A DNA stretch of 64,000 nucleotides from Candidatus Pullichristensenella avicola (GTDB lineage: Bacteria > Bacillota > Clostridia > Christensenellales > Aristaeellaceae), in assembly GCA_018711655.1 (NCBI GenBank), contig DVIA01000065.1, forward strand, positions 62,001 through 126,000. The letters are read 5' to 3'. Below are positions 59,688 through 64,000 of this stretch, piece after piece. Position 1 is the first letter of the stretch, and each line of letters starts with the position of its first letter. The notes below the pieces were generated by a model. It was not told the origin of the DNA. It searched no databases and saw only the letters and a list, made by a program, of their open reading frames with translations. Both the position numbers and the translations under genes were made by a program.

Positions 59688-61202
59688 TCACACGGCCGCC
59701 AGGGCCATGATCTTCTCCTGCGAAAACTCGTCCCTGTTCAGCGTTCCGGAAATGCGGTTGTTGGCAATGACCATGATGCGATCGGCCATGGAAAGCAATT
59801 CCGGAAGCTCCGAGGAGATCATGATGATGCCCATTCCCTGCCTGGCCAGATCGACCATGATTTTGTAGATCTCGTATTTGGCGGAAACGTCGATGCCGCG
59901 CGTCGGCTCGTCGAGAATCAGGATCAGCGGATTTTGCGCGATCCACTTGGCAAACACGACCTTCTGCTGGTTGCCGCCGGAGAGCTGCTGCATCAGCGTC
60001 TCCAGCGAAGGCGCCTTGATGTGCAGGGCGTCGAAGTACTTCTGGGAAAAGCCGCGCTCCTTTTTCAGGTTCATGATGCCGTGGCGGGAAACCTGGTTGA
60101 GGTTGGGAAGCGTAATGTTCTGCGCAATGGACATGCCCATGAGAATGCCGTCCACCTTGCGTTCCTCGGTAACCAGGCCGATGCCGTCGCGCATGGCGTC
60201 GCGCGGGCTGTGAATCTCCTTCTTTTCACCGCGGATATAGACCTCGCCGGAGAGCTTTGCCGCCTTTCCAAAGATGGCGTTCACCAGTTCGCTGCGGCCA
60301 GCGCCAACCAGCCCGGCAATGCCGAGAATCTCGCCGGCGTGAAGTGTGAAGGAGGCCTCCTCAATGATCTTTCGGCGCGGCACGGTGGGATGCGGCACGG
60401 AAAAGTTGCGCACTTCCAGAATCGCCTCGCCGATGGGTACCTCCTCTTTCGGGTAGAGGTTGGTAATCTCGCGCCCGACCATGTCTTTGATGATCTGGTT
60501 GCTGTCCGTTTCCGACAGGGGCCGCGTGGAGATGGACTTGCCGTCGCGAATCACGGTAACGCGGTCTGCATGCGCGAACACCTCGTCCATTTTGTGGGTG
60601 ATCAGAATGCAGGCGATGCCGCGATTGCGCAGGGAATAGAGAATATCGAACAACTTGTCCGCCTCGCGGCTGGTAAGGGGCGAGGTCGGCTCGTCCAGCA
60701 CGAGAATCTGCGGGTCTTTGCTCAGGGCGCGGGCGATGGAAACAAGCTGCTGCTGGCTCGCGCCGAGCTGACGGAGAATGGCGCTCGGTTCCACATCGGT
60801 AAGGCCGACCATTTCCATGTATTTGCGCGCGTCCGCGTCCAGCTTTTTCCAGTCTACGAAGCGGCCCTTTTTCGGCCAGCGGCCCAGAAAGAGGTTTTCG
60901 GCGATGCTCATATCCAGATGCATGCTGATCTCCTGATAGATCATGCCAATGCCAGCCGCTTCCGAATCCGCGGGGCCTTTGAAGTGCTGTTGCTTGCCGC
61001 CGATCCAGATCTCGCCCTCGTAGGAGCCTTCTTCGTAGGAACCGCTCAGCACCTTCATCAGCGTGGATTTTCCCGCGCCGTTTTCGCCGCAAAGGGCGTG
61101 AATCTCGCCCTTGTAGGCGGTGATGCTCACCTTATCCAGCGCCAGAACGCCGGGAAATTTCTTGGTGATGTTGCGCATTTCCAGAATCGCTTCGTTTGCC
61201 AT
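59688..61202 (-). CDS. CUT2 sugar ABC transporter ATPase (MglA/RbsA/XylG-like)
   Basis: 504 residues, two ABC domains. Domain 1: GENGAGKSTLMKVLSGSY, LGASQQQLVSIARALSKDPQILVLDEPTSPL. Domain 2: GLVGAGRSELVNAIFG, LSGGNQQKVVFAKWIAQNPLILILDEPTRGIDV. The EEGSYEG insertion after the first Walker A is typical of XylG/GguA. Energises uptake of a pentose or similar monosaccharide. It overlaps the downstream end of the permease region by a few bases; the ATG at 61202 is preferred over a GTG at 61211. Confidence 0.93.
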   Translation of the reverse strand: MANEAILEMRNITKKFPGVLALDKVSITAYKGEIHALCGENGAGKSTLMKVLSGSYEEGSYEGEIWIGGKQQHFKGPADSEAAGIGMIYQEISMHLDMSIAENLFLGRWPKKGRFVDWKKLDADARKYMEMVGLTDVEPSAILRQLGASQQQLVSIARALSKDPQILVLDEPTSPLTSREADKLFDILYSLRNRGIACILITHKMDEVFAHADRVTVIRDGKSISTRPLSETDSNQIIKDMVGREITNLYPKEEVPIGEAILEVRNFSVPHPTVPRRKIIEEASFTLHAGEILGIAGLVGAGRSELVNAIFGKAAKLSGEVYIRGEKKEIHSPRDAMRDGIGLVTEERKVDGILMGMSIAQNITLPNLNQVSRHGIMNLKKERGFSQKYFDALHIKAPSLETLMQQLSGGNQQKVVFAKWIAQNPLILILDEPTRGIDVSAKYEIYKIMVDLARQGMGIIMISSELPELLSMADRIMVIANNRISGTLNRDEFSQEKIMALAAV

Positions 61203-61207
61203 GCCGG

Positions 61208-62164
61208 TCACCTGCCTCCGGAAAGGCTCTTGCGCCTGTATGTATCAATGCCCACGGCGAAGATGATGACGATGCCGATGGCCACGCGCTGCCAGTACGC
61301 GCTGACGCGCAGCATGGTCATGGAAACCGTGAGCGTCTCCATCAGACACACGCCGATGAAAGCGCCGAAGATGGTCACATAGCCGCCGAACATACTCACG
61401 CCGCCGATGATCGCCGCCGCAATGCAGGTCATTTCCCAACCCGTGCCCGCGGAGGCCTGCGCCGTGCCCAGGCGCGCGGTGGAAAGTATGCCCGCAAGCG
61501 CTGCAAACACGCCGGAAATGATGAACGAACCGTTGCACACGCGCTTGACCGGTATGCCGCAAACGCGCGCGGTTTCGCGATTGCCGCCCACCGCCAGCAA
61601 CGAACGGCCGAAGGTGGTGTACTTAAACACGAGATAGACCAGAATCGCCAGGATCAGCGCCACATAGACGCTCCAGGGAATGCGGAAAAAGCCAAAGCTG
61701 CCAACGGCATTGAAATCGCTGGGGAAGCCGGTGATGGATTCGCCCTGCGTCACAACGTTGCAGAAACCGCGGGCGATGTACTGGGTGCCCATGGTGGCGA
61801 TGAACGCCGGCAGGCCGAAGCGGTTGACGATGAAGCCGTTGAGCAGGCCCACCGCCAGCCCGACGCACAGGCCAAGCAGAATGGCAACGGGCGTGGGCAG
61901 GCCCAGGAATTCAAACGACACGCCCACGATCATGCCCGCCAGGCCGTATACGGAGCCCGCGGAAAGGTCCATCATGCCGCAGGCAAAAATGAACGTTTCG
62001 CCCAGCGTGCCCAACAGCGTGATGGAGACCGTGCGGAACAACGCCGTCATGTTCATGCGCGAGAAGAAGGAATTGTTGACCGCAAACGTCACGATCCACA
62101 ACAACAGAAGAGGAATCAGAACGCCCGTTTCGCGCATCCTGGTGAGTTTTTTCAAGCGACCCAT
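61208..62164 (-). CDS. CUT2 sugar ABC transporter permease (RbsC-like)
   Basis: 318 residues, eight to ten helices. IFACGMMDLSAGSVYGLAGMIVG, GFIVNRFGLPAFIATMGTQYIARG and GRSLLAVGGNRETARVCGIPVKRV are the conserved RbsC/XylH blocks. Starts after GGAGGTGTCTCA. Located between the binding protein and ATPase genes in the usual CUT2 order reading from the right. Confidence 0.93.
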   Translation of the reverse strand: MGRLKKLTRMRETGVLIPLLLLWIVTFAVNNSFFSRMNMTALFRTVSITLLGTLGETFIFACGMMDLSAGSVYGLAGMIVGVSFEFLGLPTPVAILLGLCVGLAVGLLNGFIVNRFGLPAFIATMGTQYIARGFCNVVTQGESITGFPSDFNAVGSFGFFRIPWSVYVALILAILVYLVFKYTTFGRSLLAVGGNRETARVCGIPVKRVCNGSFIISGVFAALAGILSTARLGTAQASAGTGWEMTCIAAAIIGGVSMFGGYVTIFGAFIGVCLMETLTVSMTMLRVSAYWQRVAIGIVIIFAVGIDTYRRKSLSGGR

Positions 62165-62234
62165 TGAGACACCTCCATACATTCTGACAAGATCGGAAAA
62201 CCGTCGGAAGCGCGCCGCGCGGCGCCCATTGCCG

Positions 62235-62267
62235 TCCCGGCGGCCGCACCGCAGGCAGCCGCCGGGA
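62235..62267 (-). terminator. Attenuator between binding protein and CUT2 permease genes
   Basis: TCCCGGCGGC (62235-62244) pairs perfectly with GCCGCCGGGA (62258-62267). No strong T-run on the minus strand (CGG follows), so it may stabilise the binding-protein mRNA rather than stop transcription. Confidence 0.5.
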
Positions 62268-62277
62268 GAAGTGCTTT

Positions 62278-63210
62278 TTAGCGATAGCTGTCCACGTTGT
62301 CGATCGTCACGGTGATGGTGCCGGTGTCAACATGCTCGTTTTCCACAGAGCCGGTGGTCAGATAATCATAGAGGTTCTTCACGCCGAGATAGCCCATCGT
62401 GTAGGGATCCTGCACGATAATGGCGTCGATAATGCCCTCGCGGATATAGCGCAGCGTCTCCTCCTGATCGTCGTAGCCGATCAGCTTGAGGCCGTCCAGG
62501 CCGTATTCATACTTCACGCGCGCGGCGGCCTGCACATCGTAGGCGGAGGTGCCCAGAACAGCCGTCAGGTCCGGATAGGTCTGCACAATGGCTTCCATCT
62601 TCGTCACGCCCGTGGCCAGGTCGGCGTTGGTTTCCTCGGTGACCACCACTTCCAGGTTGGTGTCGGCGATGGCGTCCATGAAGGCCGCGATCTCTTCCTG
62701 TTCCTTCTCGGAGCCCAGGCTGGAGGTGAGGATGGCGACGGTGCCTTCGCCGCCGGTAGCCGCGATCATGGCCTCGCCGCTGGCGTAACCGGCGTTATAG
62801 GGATCGGTGCCGGCATAGGCGATGCGGTTGGTGGGATCCGAGCAGTCGGAGTCGATCGTCACCACGGGGATGCCCGCATCGGCGGCTTCCTGCAGCAGCC
62901 GCGGCATGGACTCCAGGCCCGCATAGCAGAAAATGCCGTCCGGCTGGGTGGCAATGGCGGATTCCATGTAGGTCACGACTTCCGTCACAAAGTTCGAAGA
63001 GTCGGTCGGACCGACGATCTGCGTGGAAGTGCCAAATTCCGCGTCCGCGGCGGCGATGCCGTCGGCGCACAGGTTCCAATACTCCAGGCCAACGATCGGG
63101 CAGACAAAGATGAATTCATAGTTCTTGTCCGTCTCTGCGGCGGCAAAACCGGAGAAGAGGGACAGCGTGAGCACCAGGACGGTCAGCAGGGCAACGAGTT
63201 TTTTGTTCAT
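62278..63210 (-). CDS. CUT2 sugar-binding protein (RbsB-like)
   Basis: 310 residues with a signal peptide (KKLVALLTVLVLTLSLFSGFAAA), no lipobox Cys. Periplasmic-binding fold type I: FVCPIVGLEYWNLCADGIAAADAEFG, PDGIFCYAGLESMPRLLQEAADAGIPVVTIDSD, YAGTDPYNAGYASGEAMI and LKLIGYDDQEETLRYIREGIIDAIIVQDPYTMGY. Ligand is probably a pentose or related sugar. Starts after GGGAGGTATAAAC; first gene of the operon, downstream of a LacI-family regulator gene. Confidence 0.93.
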   Translation of the reverse strand: MNKKLVALLTVLVLTLSLFSGFAAAETDKNYEFIFVCPIVGLEYWNLCADGIAAADAEFGTSTQIVGPTDSSNFVTEVVTYMESAIATQPDGIFCYAGLESMPRLLQEAADAGIPVVTIDSDCSDPTNRIAYAGTDPYNAGYASGEAMIAATGGEGTVAILTSSLGSEKEQEEIAAFMDAIADTNLEVVVTEETNADLATGVTKMEAIVQTYPDLTAVLGTSAYDVQAAARVKYEYGLDGLKLIGYDDQEETLRYIREGIIDAIIVQDPYTMGYLGVKNLYDYLTTGSVENEHVDTGTITVTIDNVDSYR

Positions 63211-63233
63211 GTTTATACCTCCCGTGTATTTTC

Positions 63234-63249
63234 TACGGATTGCTCCGTA
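63234..63249. promoter_or_regulatory. Short inverted repeat near the binding-protein start
   Basis: TACGGA-TTGC-TCCGTA, 24-39 bp before the start codon. It could be an operator for the neighbouring LacI-type regulator, but typical LacI operators have a central CG without a loop. Confidence 0.3.
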
Positions 63250-63695
63250 AGATTCGCGTTGGGCTGCCGCCGCGCGGCAAAGGGAAGCCGTCCACTACAG
63301 CGGCGAACGCCGTGCAAGGCGCGAAGTGGCGCCCCGCAAAAGCGCCGCGACGCCCACTTCGATCAAAGCGCGGGGCTGCGTCGGCGCCGCAGGGCCAGAA
63401 CAAAGCCCCACCCCGTGTATGCGCCCGCGAAAACTGACCGAAACGCGCGCTCGCGCGATTGTCGCGTTCTTCTCGCCAAAGCAAAGGCGCATATCGCCCC
63501 GAAAGCAGGGGCGCACCCGCAGGCGGCAAACAAACACCCTGCGATCCTCGCGCTGCACACCTGTCGCGCACGATTTGCGGGGGCGCACCCGCAAGTGCTA
63601 AAATATCGCCCTTCCCCCAGGTCGATTCCCCATCTGCAATGCGTCCCATGCGTCTGCGCCAGTGGGGGCGCACCCGCTTTTCCTTACAATAACAC
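63250..63695. repeat. 446-bp gene-free interval with three copies of a GGGGCGCACCCGC palindrome
   Basis: GGGGCGCACCCGC occurs at 63508-63520, 63580-63592 and 63665-63677 (72 and 85 bp apart), embedded in GCGGG/CCCGC-type stems. The spacing is not the ~61 bp of the arrays. No credible coding sequence. Confidence 0.45.
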
Positions 63696-64000
63696 TCAGG
63701 AAAACGCGACGTTTTCGGAAACAACAATGCCGATGCGCGTATGATAATCTTCCATTTCTTCCCCGGCCAACAATTTGCGACAAATTTTCTGTACAGAGAG
63801 ATAGCCCTGATTTTCCGGTTCCTGACTGATGGTAACGTCGATATCTCCGCTATGCAGGTAGTGCACGATCGACGGCGTCAAATCGTGTCCAACGATGCGG
63901 ATACCCGCCCCGATGCCGTTTTCTGCGACGGCCCTGCCGACCACGGCGACGCAGCCGTTGGTGGCGTAAATGGCGTTGATGCCCAATTTGGGCACCTCTT
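63696..64000 (-). CDS. LacI-family transcriptional regulator, C-terminal fragment (cut by window edge)
   Basis: The last ~100 codons only; the frame stays open to the right edge. NAIYATNGCVAVVGRAVAENGIGAGIRIVGHDLTPSIVHYLHSGDIDVTISQEPENQGYLSVQKICRKLLAGEE is the C-terminal lobe of a periplasmic-binding-protein-like ligand domain as in LacI/CcpA regulators (GHD...I, QxPxxQG). A stand-alone binding protein is less likely because the end lacks the usual length and is followed by the CUT2 operon in the same direction, which it probably controls. Confidence 0.7.
   Translation of the reverse strand, partial: EVPKLGINAIYATNGCVAVVGRAVAENGIGAGIRIVGHDLTPSIVHYLHSGDIDVTISQEPENQGYLSVQKICRKLLAGEEMEDYHTRIGIVVSENVAFS

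Noticed and set aside
57685-59868. 727-codon plus-strand open frame from array 3 across the two esterase genes
   Set aside because: Antisense to two complete catalytic-triad hydrolases and begins inside repeats.

Overview
The window looks like a chromosomal segment of a high-GC, low-redundancy member of the Clostridia (Bacillota), probably an uncultured gut anaerobe. Reasons: textbook sigma-A promoters (TTGACA, 17 bp, TATAAT) in front of many genes, strong GGAGG ribosome binding sites, a CIRCE/HrcA operator at htpG, a LonB next to a separate LonA-YsxC pair, long-form HPF, ScpB, a CD1871A-type CXXC peptide/FeS protein/TlpA cluster, Lyt/Yes-type sugar two-component systems, and dense BMP-, CUT1- and CUT2-type ABC transporters. 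No phage or plasmid backbone genes, rRNA, confident tRNA or cas genes were found.

Layout. 0-4.6 kb: amino-sugar recycling (anmK-murQ, minus strand), then a plus-strand run of RluA, a small membrane protein, corrinoid adenosyltransferase, CDF cation exporter and GrpB protein. 4.6-8.2 kb: BMP/nucleoside-type ABC transporter (no binding protein here). 8.3-11.4 kb: scpB, a TPR protein and a YprB-like nuclease. 11.6-12.7 kb: small RNA candidate plus CRISPR-like array 1. 12.8-19.8 kb: fba, dapA, two-domain GNAT, an aberrant GMP synthase, MazG-like phosphohydrolase, htpG. 19.9-21.6 kb: CD1871A peptide, FeS membrane protein, TlpA thioredoxin. 21.6-22.2 kb: array 2. 22.3-30 kb: hpf, lonB, a small protein, a giant EndoQ-UvrD fusion, murA, a zinc ribbon. 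30-36 kb: a hydrolase fold without its serine, a long structured leader/ncRNA, TrmH, UPF0340, a heparinase-like protein, a GNAT and a small XRE regulator. 36-41 kb: lonA-ysxC-EamA and a PH-like membrane protein followed by a terminator duplicated around a small repeat element.

41.6-45.3 kb is accessory: a large XRE-type regulator, a strongly promoted ~340-nt non-coding RNA with its own terminator, a remnant mobile-element-like ORF, and about 1.3 kb of decayed tandem repeats. 45.3-57.1 kb is a carbohydrate locus: CUT1 transporter (binding protein, two permeases, no ATPase), ThuA-like protein, divergent YesM-type kinase and AraC-type response regulator, then glycoside hydrolase, Gfo/Idh/MocA dehydrogenase and MFS exporter/importer in a translationally coupled operon. 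57.2-57.9 kb: array 3. 58-64 kb: two paralogous alpha/beta hydrolases coupled to a CUT2 (ribose/xylose-type) ABC transporter and, at the edge, the end of a LacI-family regulator.

The most unusual things are the three (possibly four) cas-less arrays of degenerate, I-E-like palindromic repeats with a ~61-bp period, all in the same polarity but each with its own consensus; the abundant-looking ncRNA at 43.28-43.63 kb; the GMP synthase homologue that lost the glutaminase cysteine and histidine and the synthetase lid motif; and the EndoQ-UvrD fusion ending in a sliding-clamp-binding motif. Large open frames opposite real genes are common because of GC content and were discarded.
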